Shown here: positions 36,055-45,237 of the stretch, one piece after another
Layout of the letters: every line of letters starts with the position of its first letter
Position numbering within the stretch: the stretch's first letter is position 1
The notes under the pieces: model-generated
What the model was told of the DNA's origin: nothing
What the model saw: only the letters and a program-made list of their open reading frames with translations
The model's database searches: none
Position numbers and translations under genes: made by a program
Source of the DNA: Streptomyces sp. NBC_00654
GTDB taxonomy: Bacteria; Actinomycetota; Actinomycetes; Streptomycetales; Streptomycetaceae
Direction: 5' to 3'
DNA length: 64,000 bases
Assembly: GCF_026341775.1 (NCBI RefSeq)
Contig: NZ_JAPEOB010000002.1
Location: 434,001 to 498,000, forward strand

Positions 36055-36999
36055 GTGAGCGTCATGTCACTCCCCAAACTGATCCGTATCGCCACCCGTG
36101 ACTCGCCGATGGCCCTGGCCCAGGCGGAGCGCGTACGCAGCGGACTGGCCGCGCTGGCCCCTGATCTCACGACCGAACTCATTCCGGTCACCACGACCGG
36201 CGACACATGGCTCGGCGACCTCTCCGAGGTCGAGGGCAAGGGTGCGTTCACGAAGGAGGTCGACGCGGCCGTCCTGGCAGGCGAGGCCGACCTCGCGGTC
36301 CACTGCGCCAAGGACATCCCCGCCGACCGGCCACTGCCCGAGGGCATGGTCATCACCGGGTTCCTCAAGCGCGACGACATGCGCGACGCCCTCATCCATC
36401 CTGGCGGCCGCACCCTGAACGAACTCCCTCCGGGCAGCACGATCGGCACCTCGTCGGTCCGCCGCATCGCGCAGCTCGCGGCCTCGCACCCGCACCTGCG
36501 CTGCGTACCGCTGCGCGGCAACGCCAACCGCCGCCTGGACAAGCTCGCGGCGGGCGAGGCGGACGCGCTGCTGCTGTCCGTCTGCGGCCTGCAGCGCATC
36601 AACCGTACCGACGTGATCACCGAGATCCTGTCCCGCGAGACGATGTGTCCGCCCATCGGCGCGGGGGTCCTCGCCCTGCAGTGCCGTGAGGACGACTCCG
36701 CCACCATCGAGGCGGCCGGCGGTCTCAACGACCCTCGGACCTTCCGCGAGACCACAGCGGAGCGCATGCTCCTCCACATCCTCCAGGGGCACTGCAACAG
36801 CCCCGTCGCCGGCTACGCCACCTCCCACCGCAACGGGGATCTCTCTCTGCGCGCCAGCGTGTTCACCCCGGACGGCAAGACCGTCCTCAATGCCCACGAA
36901 TGGGCCGGCCAGCTCGACCCGGCCACTCTGGGCACGTCCGTCGCCGTCGCGCTGCTGCGCCAGGGCGCACGGGACCTGATCGACAGCATCGCCCACTGA
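36055..36999 (+). CDS. hemC: Hydroxymethylbilane synthase (porphobilinogen deaminase)
   Basis: Polymerises four porphobilinogen units in tetrapyrrole synthesis. The 314-residue protein has the family opening [18 protein letters not shown], the catalytic loop [16 protein letters not shown], the Lys/Asp site [15 protein letters not shown], the Arg patch [11 protein letters not shown] and the cofactor Cys in [11 protein letters not shown]. The last motif differs from the usual GGCQVP. No other heme gene is nearby, so this is probably a second, stand-alone copy. GTG 36055 or ATG 36064 can start. Confidence 0.92.
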   Translation: MSVMSLPKLIRIATRDSPMALAQAERVRSGLAALAPDLTTELIPVTTTGDTWLGDLSEVEGKGAFTKEVDAAVLAGEADLAVHCAKDIPADRPLPEGMVITGFLKRDDMRDALIHPGGRTLNELPPGSTIGTSSVRRIAQLAASHPHLRCVPLRGNANRRLDKLAAGEADALLLSVCGLQRINRTDVITEILSRETMCPPIGAGVLALQCREDDSATIEAAGGLNDPRTFRETTAERMLLHILQGHCNSPVAGYATSHRNGDLSLRASVFTPDGKTVLNAHEWAGQLDPATLGTSVAVALLRQGARDLIDSIAH

Positions 37000-37020
37000 T
37001 CCATCCGGTCACCGCACACG

Positions 37021-37056
37021 GGCGCACGCCGCCGGGATCGTCCGGCGGCGTGCGCC
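37021..37056. terminator. Bidirectional terminator between convergent genes
   Basis: Perfect 15-base arms (37021-37035 and 37042-37056) and a six-base loop, 21 bases after the hemC stop and touching the stop codon of the convergent ligase gene. Confidence 0.85.
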
Positions 37057-38726
37057 TATGCCGTCCTCAGCCGGTCCGCCAGGACGCCGCGGCGCACTTT
37101 GCCCAGTTCGGTCAGGGGAAACGCGGTGACCCTCTCGACCCTGACGGGCAGGTACGACTCGTGAAATCCGTATCGGGCCGTCAGATGGTCGCGCAGGGCG
37201 CACAGATCGGGAAGGACGGAAGCGACGACAACGGCACACGGGACCTCGTGGCCGTCGGCGTCCGTCCAGGGCACCAGCACCACGTCCCGGACGCCGGGGT
37301 ACGTGAGCAGCGCATGCTCCACGTCGGCGACCGGGATCAACCACCGGTCGCCGATGCGTTCGGCGACCCGCCCCACGAAGCGCAGCCCGCCCTCACCGTC
37401 GTGGCTCATCAGGTCACCGGTGTCCAGCCAGCCGTCGTCACACATCGGCGACCAGAGCACCTGGCGGGTGTCCCGGTCAAGGGTGGCCAGGCACACCTGC
37501 GGCCCGCGCACCTCCAGCCGGAAGACATGCCGCACCCCTTCTTCCGCTGGAACGGCCCCCGCCCCGGTCCCGGCGCCGGTCCCGTATGCGGGTCTCAGCC
37601 GGATCTCCGCCGATGCGTGAGGTACACCGATACTCCGGCCCGCCCTGTGCGGAGGATCGGCCGGGCCGGTGGAGATGAGGCTGCTGGTCTCCGTCATCCC
37701 CCAGGTGTTGAGCACCACCGGACACAGCGTCTCCCGTGCCGCCGCCAGGAGTACGGGCGGCAGCGGGCCGGCCAGGCTGTGGACAACACGCAGCCGGGAC
37801 AGGTCGCGCGGGCGGCGGCGCTGTTCGTCGGTGAGGGTGCGCAGCTTCCTGGGCGAGGTCCGCACATGGGTGACACCGGTCTCCGCGATGAGGTCGAGCC
37901 ACCGGCCCGGGTCGCGGCAGTCGCTGTAGAGGGCGGGTACCCGCAGATCGAGGGTGCGCATGAGCTGGCGGAACCCGCTGGAGTGGTTCAGCCCTCCGGT
38001 CGTCGCGCATACGGAACGACCGGAGCCGCAGGCCTGCCCCCGGTCGTACAGACCTGCCAGGAGCGTGTTCGAGCTGTGCGCCACCACGTGGCTCCGGCCG
38101 GTCGTTCCCGAGCTGAACAGCAGCGCGCACACGTCGTCGGGCGCGAGCGGTTCGCCGGGCCCGGCCGCCGCCGTCCGCTCACCGTCGAAGCTCCCCCGCA
38201 GGCTCACCGCACCGGTGTCGGCCGCGTCGCCGATGACGATACGGTGCCGCAACCGCGGGAGCCGGCCCGCCTGTTCGGCAAGCACGCGCGCGTGGGCGAC
38301 ACCACCCCACTCGTCCGGTACGGCACACGCGACCGCTCCGGTGGCGGCGAGCACCCGCTCCGTCTCGTACGGGCCGAACAGCAGCGGCAACGGAGCCACG
38401 ACCGCGCCCGCCCGCAGGCAGGCGACCATCAACACCGCCGTCTCCCACCAGGACGGAAGCCGGCAGGCCACCACATCGCCGCGCCGTACCCCGAGCCCGC
38501 GCAGCGCCTCGGCGACAGCGTCGGCCCGCACGTCGAACTCCGCGAACGTCAGGCTGATCAGCCTGTTCTCGCACCGTCTCCAGGTGAGCAGGGCGGTGCC
38601 TCCGGGGTCCTGCCGTGCGGCGTCGCGCAGGCTGTCGGAGAAGGTCGTACCGCGCCACCAGCCCTGTTCGCGGTAGCGGCGGGCGGTGTCCGGGGCCGGC
38701 CCGACCGCATCCAATACAGCTCTCAC
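37056..38726 (-). CDS. AMP-binding enzyme (acyl-CoA synthetase-like)
   Basis: A 556-residue adenylate-forming enzyme. The ATP loop is LLFSSGTTGRSHVVAHSSNT, with Arg/Ser where most have Pro-Lys-Gly. The A5-like motif is TWGMTETS, the hinge WLDTGDLMSH and the catalytic-Lys end LTELGKVRRGVL. The closest groups are short/medium-chain or cyclohexanecarboxylate-CoA ligases. It starts at GTG 38726. No carrier protein or thioesterase is adjacent, so the substrate stays open. Confidence 0.88.
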   Translation of the reverse strand: MRAVLDAVGPAPDTARRYREQGWWRGTTFSDSLRDAARQDPGGTALLTWRRCENRLISLTFAEFDVRADAVAEALRGLGVRRGDVVACRLPSWWETAVLMVACLRAGAVVAPLPLLFGPYETERVLAATGAVACAVPDEWGGVAHARVLAEQAGRLPRLRHRIVIGDAADTGAVSLRGSFDGERTAAAGPGEPLAPDDVCALLFSSGTTGRSHVVAHSSNTLLAGLYDRGQACGSGRSVCATTGGLNHSSGFRQLMRTLDLRVPALYSDCRDPGRWLDLIAETGVTHVRTSPRKLRTLTDEQRRRPRDLSRLRVVHSLAGPLPPVLLAAARETLCPVVLNTWGMTETSSLISTGPADPPHRAGRSIGVPHASAEIRLRPAYGTGAGTGAGAVPAEEGVRHVFRLEVRGPQVCLATLDRDTRQVLWSPMCDDGWLDTGDLMSHDGEGGLRFVGRVAERIGDRWLIPVADVEHALLTYPGVRDVVLVPWTDADGHEVPCAVVVASVLPDLCALRDHLTARYGFHESYLPVRVERVTAFPLTELGKVRRGVLADRLRTA

Positions 38727-38979
38727 AGAACAACCCCAGGCTTCGTCATCCGCTCGCTACTGAAGCGCGGATGGCTCCTTCGTTTCAGATGGGTGCCCAT
38801 TCACTCAGGCCGGAGCCATGCGCCGGCCCGCGACACCGCCCGCCGAAGGACTCCGGCGCGATGGATCACCCGTTCACCTGTACCCCGTGAAGGTGACCGG
38901 CCGAATCCCGGCAGCGTGGACGCGGTCTGTGTGTGGTGCGCGGCGCCGCTCGGCACCGAGTCGGGCGAACGGCCGCGGA
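38727..38979. other. Intergenic region
   Basis: About 250 bases upstream of the ligase, containing its promoter and perhaps more decayed transposon sequence. No gene supported. Confidence 0.35.
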
Positions 38980-39165
38980 GAACAGCGGGTCACCCACCGA
39001 GCTCGGCCAGCCCTTCACCCGCTGGTCGGTCCGCAAACGAGAAGGGCGCCGCGAACACGCTGGCCGCTCTGAGGTCGATCCGGGCGGCCCGCCCGGACGG
39101 CGCCCCCATCTACGTGATCTTGGACAATCCATCCGCCCACAAGGGCGAGAAGATCCGGCGCTGAA
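38980..39165 (+). pseudogene. IS630-family transposase remnant
   Basis: Two fragments in different frames: TELGQPFTRWSVRK (end of the helix-turn-helix part) and, after a deletion near 39035, KGAANTLAALRSIRAARPDG followed by APIYVILDNPSAHKG, the second DDE motif of IS630 transposases. The frame ends at 39162-39164. Inactive. Confidence 0.8.
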
Positions 39166-39260
39166 AGAACCCGCCCGAGTCCGGCGCGAGAAGGGCATCC
39201 GCTGGGGCGGACGCCCACTCACAGCCGCTGCCTGACCCGGCGAACCATCTCGTGAAATAG

Positions 39261-39908
39261 CTAGTTCTTGGCCGCCAGCAATTGCAGCTCCTGGAATTGC
39301 CGCTTGTCGGTTGGCTTCGGCTCGCACAGCACCCGGGCGATCTCGCTCACGCCGACATCGCGCAGCAGCCCCGCCAGATGGTCGGGCGACCAGCGATGGG
39401 CCGTCATTACCGAGTGGTCGAAGGACTGCGTCGGGATCGCGGAGTCGTCGGTGGCGAAGCAGCTGATCAGCAGGTGGCCCCCAGGGGCCAGGACCCGGGC
39501 GAACTCCGCGACCACGGTCGGGAGGTCCTGTGGTGGGATGTGGATGATCGAGGATCGCGAAAGTACCCCGCCCAGCGCGCCGTCCGCGATGTTGAGCGCG
39601 GCCATCGAGCCCACCTCGAACCGCAGCTCCGGGTTGGCCTCCCGAGCCAGCCCGATCATCGCGGGCGACGCGTCGACACCGAAGGCACGCAGTCCCAACC
39701 GCCCCAGATGAGCAGTGATATGCCCAGGCCCGCAGCCCACATCCGCAACCTCGCCGTCACCACCAGCGCGTACCGACTCGGCGAACGCGGCGAGCAGCGC
39801 ACGCTCCAGCGGCCGGTCGCGCAGAGTGTCGGTGAAGTGCTGTGCGTAGCGCGTGGCGACGGCGTCGTAGGCATCACGGGTGGCGGGGAGGGAGTCCAGT
39901 TCGACCAT
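39261..39908 (-). CDS. Class I SAM-dependent methyltransferase
   Basis: A 215-residue enzyme. Motif I is VADVGCGPGHITAHLGRLG, followed by AFGVDASPAMIGLAREANP and a catalytic-region segment GGVLSRSSIIHIPPQDLPTV. ATG 39908 was chosen as the first Met before the conserved YDAVATRYAQHF. No strong ribosome site. Single gene. Substrate unknown. Confidence 0.88.
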   Translation of the reverse strand: MVELDSLPATRDAYDAVATRYAQHFTDTLRDRPLERALLAAFAESVRAGGDGEVADVGCGPGHITAHLGRLGLRAFGVDASPAMIGLAREANPELRFEVGSMAALNIADGALGGVLSRSSIIHIPPQDLPTVVAEFARVLAPGGHLLISCFATDDSAIPTQSFDHSVMTAHRWSPDHLAGLLRDVGVSEIARVLCEPKPTDKRQFQELQLLAAKN

Positions 39909-40089
39909 TCCGGGAATGTAGCGGGTGCCACTGACACGGGCAGCGCCCGGATCGACGCGACCCGCATCGTGGTCAGGCAAGTCTGGCCTGGTGCCGTGTG
40001 AGGGGGGATCACCACACGGTGGACCTCTCTGGTCACGGCACTAAGCACCTTTCCTCTTGCGGCCGGTCAGGAATCAATGGGCGGGAGAA

Positions 40090-41355
40090 TCACGGGCGGG
40101 GTGACCCGGTCGCACCCTGCGAGCGCCACGTCGGTATCGACAGCGTCGTCCAGGCGCGCAGCAGCCACTCCAGCGGGCCGTAGGCGTGGTGCCGCAGCCA
40201 CCATCGGCTGGCGACCGTCTGCGCGGCGAACAGGACCAGGGCGATACCCGCGACGCCGATGGGCGCGACGCGGCCGACCAGCGCGGCCCCGAAGCCGGTG
40301 AAGATCAGGGCGCAGACCAGGGACTGGCCGAGGTAGTTGGTCAGCGACATCCGTCCCGCCGGCGCGAGCGTGGTGACCACGGCCCGGCCGTAGCGGCCAT
40401 GAGCGAGGCGCAGCACGGTCGCCGCGTAGGCGGCGGCGAGCAGCGGGGCGGTGACGATGTCGAGGCCGAGGGCGAAGAGCTGGTACGCGGTCCCGGGGTG
40501 GTTCCGGCTCGCGTCCGCGTAGACGATGCCGCCGAGCAGCCCGACCGTGAATCCGGCCCACTGGAGCCGGCGCAGAAGCTTCAGGTGACGGTCGGGGTCC
40601 GCGAGGGCCCGTCGGCGCCCGGCCGCCAGGCCCAGCAGGAAGGCGGCGAGCGCGGACGGCGCCTGGAAGAAGGCCAGCAGGAGGACGACGTCCGGCAGTT
40701 GCTCCAGGTGCGCACCTATGACGGATCCCGGTCCGCCGCGCAGGGCCTCGGTCGCCTGTGCCGCGGCGGAGGCCGCGGACGGGGAGGTGCCGCCGTCCCC
40801 GCCCGCCTGACCGACGGCCAGTGCGAGGAGCCCGAATCCGATGGCGGCGACCGCCAGCAACGCGATGGCGATCCGCACCGCCGTGCGGGGCCGGACACGG
40901 CGCAGCGCGAACAGGATCAGGCCGAGGACGGCGTACAGGGTGAGGATGTCGCCGGGAAAGAGCACCACGGCGTGTACGACGCCGATCACGAACAGGCCGG
41001 TCAGGCGGCGCAGGAAGCGTGGTGCGAACCGGGCGCCGCGCCGCTCGGCCGAGTCGATCTGCAACGTGAAGCTGTAGCCGAAGAGGAACGAGAACAACAG
41101 GAAGAACTTGGCCTCGAAGAAGACCGCCACCAGTCCGCGGACGACCTCGCTCGGCGGGCCGCCGAGACCGGGGTCCTCCAGGCCGGTGCCGTGGTAGGCG
41201 GAGGCCATGTAGGTGATGTTGACCATCAGGATGCCGAACAGCGCGAAGCCGCGCAGCGCGTCGACCTGCGCCAGCCTCGCGCCGCCGCTCTGCTTCCGCT
41301 CCGCTGCCGTGGGGACGGGGCGCGAGGGGTTCTCCGTACGCGACCGGACTCTCAT
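40090..41355 (-). CDS. DUF418-domain membrane protein
   Basis: A 421-residue protein with about ten membrane helices. QVDALRGFALFGILMVNITY is the N-terminal signature and GRMSLTNYLGQSLVCALIF the C-terminal DUF418 signature. An Ala/Gly/Ser-rich loop sits in the middle (residues 205-225). The start ATG 41355 has a GGAG site. DUF418 proteins are thought to be related to membrane acyltransferases or transporters; no activity is established. Confidence 0.88.
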   Translation of the reverse strand: MRVRSRTENPSRPVPTAAERKQSGGARLAQVDALRGFALFGILMVNITYMASAYHGTGLEDPGLGGPPSEVVRGLVAVFFEAKFFLLFSFLFGYSFTLQIDSAERRGARFAPRFLRRLTGLFVIGVVHAVVLFPGDILTLYAVLGLILFALRRVRPRTAVRIAIALLAVAAIGFGLLALAVGQAGGDGGTSPSAASAAAQATEALRGGPGSVIGAHLEQLPDVVLLLAFFQAPSALAAFLLGLAAGRRRALADPDRHLKLLRRLQWAGFTVGLLGGIVYADASRNHPGTAYQLFALGLDIVTAPLLAAAYAATVLRLAHGRYGRAVVTTLAPAGRMSLTNYLGQSLVCALIFTGFGAALVGRVAPIGVAGIALVLFAAQTVASRWWLRHHAYGPLEWLLRAWTTLSIPTWRSQGATGSPRP

Positions 41356-41604
41356 CGGACTCCAAACCATCGAAACCAAAACGATCGCTGCCGATACGAG
41401 CGTACTACGTTCAGCGGTAGAGGTCGGACATACGGAGGCGCACGACGGCATGACCGACCAGCAGGTCCGGCTGCGCATCAAACACCTGGTTACCGAGGGC
41501 CAGTTCACCCAGGAGGGCGGGGACGCAAAGCCGTACTGCGGGCCATGGCCGCCGGTGCGACCGCGGCCATCGCCCCCCGCCCCCCGGCCCGTAACGCCCG
41601 CTGA
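41356..41604 (+). other. Possible gene debris
   Basis: Segments MTDQQVRLRIKHLVTEGQFT (from 41450) and KAVLRAMAAGATAAIAP (in another frame to 41604) have good codon use and look like two halves of one short gene split by a frameshift. No family is recognised. Confidence 0.3.
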
Positions 41605-42903
41605 TCAGCCGTTCTCGCAGCGATCGGGAGCGGGAACCGCCGACAGCTCGATCCCGCGCAGCCCTGTGAACGGCACGGCGGAGGCGAGCGCGAGGGCGAT
41701 CATTCCCATGAGCAGCAGGGCGAGCCAGGCGCCGGAGTCGTCGATGACGACTCCGGCCGCCGCCGACGCGAGCGATGCGCCGAGGTTCACGGAGGTGTTG
41801 ATCCAGGTCGACGCTTCCGTCCGGCCGGCTTCCGGGACGATGGTGTCGGCGATGAGGTACCCGGTGATGAGCGACGGAGCGAGGCAGAGGCCGAGAAGAG
41901 CGAGGCCCGCACCGAAGAGAACGAGCGTGTCCAGCTGGGACACGAACACCGCCGCGAGTCCCATGCCGACGCACAGGACGAACAGCCTCTTCGCGATTCC
42001 CGACTTGAGCTTCAACTGCCCGTAGAGGACCCCGCCGAGAGCACTTCCCCCGGCGAGGGCCGCCAGGAGCCAGCCCGAGGCCGGGACGGCATCATGCTGC
42101 GCGGCGACCGCCGGCGCCGCGATCTCCGCGACGCCGAGTACACCGCCGACACCCAGCAGGACGACCAGTACCCTGGCGAATCCCGGCCGGCGCAGCGGAC
42201 GATCACCGCGCGTGCCACCCCCTCCTGTCCCGCGCAGCGCCCCCGACGACGCGCTGGACGTCATCGCCGCGGTGCCGAGGAGAACCGCGGCCGCGGTCAC
42301 CCAGAGCCCGACGCCGGGCGAGCCGGCCACGATGACCGCGGTGATGATGACGGGACCACCGACGAAGAGCAGCTCCTCGCAGACCGCGTCGATACTGAAC
42401 GCCTTTGTCCGCTGGTCACCGGCCGTGGTGAGCGATGCCCAGATCATGCGCATCGCCGCTCCCAGAGGCGGCGCCGTCAGGCCGACCACCGCGCTGAGAA
42501 CCAGGAACCAGACAGCCGCGGTTCCCTCCGCGTCCGCGATGAGCGCGAGCGCGACGAACCCTGCGGCCTGTCCCGACGCCATGGTGGTGAGCGCGGTTCG
42601 CTGACCGAAACGGTCGACGGCCCGAGCACGCCAGGGGGCGGCGACGACATTGGCGATACCGAACACGGCTGTCGCGAAACCGGCCTGTGTGTACGAACCC
42701 GTACTGTCCTGGACGGCGAGGAGGAGGGCCAGACCGCCCATCGCGAGAGCGGACCGGCCGATCAGGGCGGGGAGGAAGGCGCGAAGCGCGCCGGGAAGGA
42801 GAAGAACTGCGAGCACGAAGAAGCTCCGTTGATGCGCGACCGGCGTTGCGCGCGGTCGCCGGGATCCGACGGTTGCCAAGGTCCGGAGGGCGTGAAGAAG
42901 CAC
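41605..42903 (-). CDS. MFS transporter
   Basis: A 432-residue protein with about twelve hydrophobic helices. The loop between helices 2 and 3 reads NVVAAPWRARAVDRFGQRTAL, the MFS loop pattern, and a central hydrophilic loop (GALRGTGGGGTRGDRPLRR) divides the halves. It resembles actinobacterial drug or metabolite exporters. GTG 42903 is a tentative start because the ribosome site is poor; 42870 is an alternative. Substrate unknown. Confidence 0.85.
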   Translation of the reverse strand: MLLHALRTLATVGSRRPRATPVAHQRSFFVLAVLLLPGALRAFLPALIGRSALAMGGLALLLAVQDSTGSYTQAGFATAVFGIANVVAAPWRARAVDRFGQRTALTTMASGQAAGFVALALIADAEGTAAVWFLVLSAVVGLTAPPLGAAMRMIWASLTTAGDQRTKAFSIDAVCEELLFVGGPVIITAVIVAGSPGVGLWVTAAAVLLGTAAMTSSASSGALRGTGGGGTRGDRPLRRPGFARVLVVLLGVGGVLGVAEIAAPAVAAQHDAVPASGWLLAALAGGSALGGVLYGQLKLKSGIAKRLFVLCVGMGLAAVFVSQLDTLVLFGAGLALLGLCLAPSLITGYLIADTIVPEAGRTEASTWINTSVNLGASLASAAAGVVIDDSGAWLALLLMGMIALALASAVPFTGLRGIELSAVPAPDRCENG

Positions 42904-43215
42904 ACCCTCGACGGATCAGAACCTGGGCGGGAGAGACCCAGGACCGTCAGATGAACATCACGATGAACATCCCAGAAGGCTAGCACGCCCTCTCCGCGCG
43001 GCGCCGGGGCGATTCTCGTGCCCGTGGCCCACCCGGGGTGACGTCCGAGCCGACCGCGGCGATTCCACGCCCGTGACCCCATCCACCGGCGAACCCCGCC
43101 TCCGTGGTGCCGCCGCGGCCACCGCCGGACCGGCACGAGCCGCACACTGCGGCGGCAGCGGTGCGGTGGGACGCGGCTCGTCCGGCGACCGGGGCCAGGG
43201 ACGGTGGAGACGTGC

Positions 43216-43248
43216 GCGGGCCCTGCCGGGGTGTCCGGCAGGGCCCGC
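43216..43248 (-). terminator. Terminator hairpin of the lectin-like gene
   Basis: Perfect 14-base arms (43216-43229 and 43235-43248) with a five-base loop, 26 bases beyond the stop codon of the minus-strand gene. The rest of 42904-43215 shows no gene. Confidence 0.75.
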
Positions 43249-43273
43249 CCCGCACACCGGTCGGATCAGCGGA

Positions 43274-43528
43274 TCACTCGACCCGCGTCCCCCGGTAGCC
43301 CACCGGCCCCTCTCCGGGGAACTGGGCGGACCCATGGAACGAGCTGCCGCCGTCGAAGAAGGTGACGCTGCCGTTTCCCGCGTCGCTGGACCAGGTGACG
43401 GTCGTGCCGGTGGAGGGAGCACCGTCCGCGGGAACGACCTCTGCGCGGTTGGCCAGGGAGAGCGTGAGCGGCTCGTCCGGCTGCCACCCTCCCCCGCCAG
43501 TGTGAATCTCGGTCTCGTACGTAGCCAT
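43274..43528 (-). CDS. Small OAA-like lectin-fold protein
   Basis: An 84-residue protein without signal peptide. The end FPGEGPVGYRGTRVE and the preceding GNGSVTFFDGGSSFHG resemble the repeat of the Oscillatoria agardhii agglutinin family (YAGEGPIGFRAT in the prototype). It would form a single small beta-barrel binding glycans. An AAGGAG site precedes the ATG. It stands alone. The family call is by motif only. Confidence 0.6.
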   Translation of the reverse strand: MATYETEIHTGGGGWQPDEPLTLSLANRAEVVPADGAPSTGTTVTWSSDAGNGSVTFFDGGSSFHGSAQFPGEGPVGYRGTRVE

Positions 43529-43970
43529 GTCCGCTCCTTGCTCCTCGGTTCGGCCAGCACGGTTCGAAGGACTGCTGTGCTGCCCCCACCAGAGTCAGAC
43601 GTTCGGGCACCCGCATCCCCAACAACCGGACACAAACCACACCTTCGGCTGGTCCCCCGGGCCTCGTGGCATGTCGGCGTCGGACAGTCGGTACGTCGCG
43701 TTTCCCGTAGGGACGCCATGGGTCGGCTCACCGAAGAGCCGCGTATCCGGGCGCGCCCTGAAGGCCACCACGATCGCTCCCCCGCACTCGCTGTCCGGTT
43801 GCCGGTCAAGAGAGCGACCGGCGGGGTCCTTTGGGCGTCGGGCCGGCTGCCGCCCCAGCCGGCCAGCATACAGCTTCCCTGGGAGGGGAAACGTTCGGGA
43901 CGGCAGTCGGCCTGTCCGTCACCGGCCCCGTCCGGGATGCTGAAGGCCAGGCTAGACAGGGAGGCAGACG
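43529..43970. other. Divergent intergenic region
   Basis: About 440 bases holding the promoters of the lectin-like gene (left) and the hypothetical gene (right). No gene or clear structure is recognised. Confidence 0.4.
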
Positions 43971-44366
43971 GTGTATACGGAACCTATGGCGCGAGCCGTT
44001 GTGGAACCAGCAGTACTCAAGCTGATACGGCAATACCCCCGTGGCAGGTCGTTCGCCACGACGGTCACATTCGGCGGGGACGACTTCAGCATGTGCGCCC
44101 ACATACGGGTGCGGTGGGCGGCACCCGGGCAGGTGGAGATCGCGCTGGCCTGTTGGGTCGTCAACATGGACACCGCGCGCTACTTCGGTGACAACCCACC
44201 TGCCAGGGACGAGATGCGCCTGCCACCGGAAGGCACAGCGGAGTGGGACGAGGAGCTGACCGGCCGGGTGATCGGCCACCTCGCAGCCCGTATGAAAGCG
44301 CCGGCCACCGCCCTGCCGACCCCCGACGAACACCTCACCATCACCGTGCCTCTCGTGCTGACGTAG
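43971..44366 (+). CDS. Hypothetical protein
   Basis: A 131-residue acidic soluble protein. GTG 43971 has a GGGAGG site six bases upstream; the internal ATG at 43986 lacks one. The sequence AHIRVRWAAPGQVEIALACW and HLTITVPLVLT suggests beta strands around a helical middle. No family recognised. A G/C-rich imperfect hairpin follows at about 44390-44425. Confidence 0.6.
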   Translation: MYTEPMARAVVEPAVLKLIRQYPRGRSFATTVTFGGDDFSMCAHIRVRWAAPGQVEIALACWVVNMDTARYFGDNPPARDEMRLPPEGTAEWDEELTGRVIGHLAARMKAPATALPTPDEHLTITVPLVLT

Positions 44367-44761
44367 TCCGGTCGAAGGGTCGGCCACGCAACGCCCGGGG
44401 GCGCCCCGGCCCGGCCCCGGGGGCCCCGGCCCGGACCGCACACACGCCCACCGGGCCATCGCCGCCCTCGTCTCCCGACCGCGCCGCCCAGCGGTCCCCC
44501 CGGCACAGGACGCGTACCGGACCCGTGCCCGTCCGCACGACGGCCCGCTGAATCACCCACCGGCCAACTCCCCAGGCCGACACGCCTCATGATCAATCGC
44601 GGGCAGCCCGTTACTCGATGGTCAGCGTGAAGAACCTGACAGTGGGCGGGAAGGGGGATACCCGACGCGCTCAGGGCGGTGACGCGGCGCGGCCTCGCCG
44701 TTCCCCCAGCCAAGTGGCGGCGGCGCCGGTCGAGGGCGACCATGGTTGAGGGGATGACGCC
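44367..44761. other. Intergenic region before the TIR relic
   Basis: About 400 bases of very GC-rich DNA without a supported gene. The end (44740-44761) has a GAGGGG ribosome-site-like run before the relic start. Confidence 0.4.
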
Positions 44762-44833
44762 ATGAAGGTATTCATCTCCTGATCCGGAGATCTGAGCGAA
44801 GAAATCGGGCGGATCCTCACCGACAGCGCTCCG
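44762..44833 (+). pseudogene. 5' relic of a TIR-domain gene
   Basis: ATG 44762 begins MKVFIS, then TGA at the place of the conserved Trp, then SGDLSEEIGRILTD. The consensus start of bacterial TIR domains is MKVFISWSG followed by an amphipathic helix. A GAGGGG site stands at the right distance. After residue 25 no TIR sequence continues, so only the 5' end remains, with a Trp-to-stop change. Confidence 0.55.
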
Positions 44834-44978
44834 GCGGAGCAGCCGCCGATCAGCGGCCCCGAGAGTGCGAGCGGCTCAAGACTCGGCCACCCGCACTGCT
44901 TGCGAGCCTCATGCGCTGCTGCGTGTCGGGGCGGTCGAGGAGGCAGGCGCGCCGGCAACCGGACGCCCTCGTCTCCCC

Positions 44979-45020
44979 CGGTGCACGGTGCTCGGTGCGC
45001 GGTGCGCGGTGCTCGGTGTT
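44979..45020. repeat. Six heptamer tandem repeats
   Basis: CGGTGCN units repeat six times without gap (the last is CGGTGTT). Direct repeats of CACAGCGCG follow at 45059-45085. They lie in the spacer between the TIR relic and the seven-gene operon. Confidence 0.7.
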
Positions 45021-45185
45021 CGGCGCAGGACGCCGACGTACGCACATTTCGCGCACGGACACAGCGCGCACCGGCACAGCGCGTACGGGCAGCCATGACG
45101 ATCTCAGCGGGTCGCCCGGGAGAACCGGTGCGCCCCATGCTCTCCGGAACGCAGACCGGCGCCCCGCCCCACGACGGCGCGTCCG

Positions 45186-45219
45186 GGTCGCATGTACACC
45201 GCGGTCGCATGTACACCGC
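45186..45219 (+). promoter_or_regulatory. Perfect 17-bp tandem repeat before the seven-gene operon
   Basis: GGTCGCATGTACACCGC occurs twice in direct succession (45186-45202 and 45203-45219), 19 bases before the first start codon. Each copy contains the palindrome TGTACA. Position and exactness suggest a regulator binding site or a leader element. Confidence 0.65.
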
Positions 45220-45237
45220 CAGGGAAGGGGCCGACCC

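Noticed and set aside
36900..39164. A 754-codon open frame on the plus strand over hemC end and the ligase gene
   Set aside because: It is antisense to the ligase gene and has no ribosome site; only its last 40 codons match an IS630 fragment.
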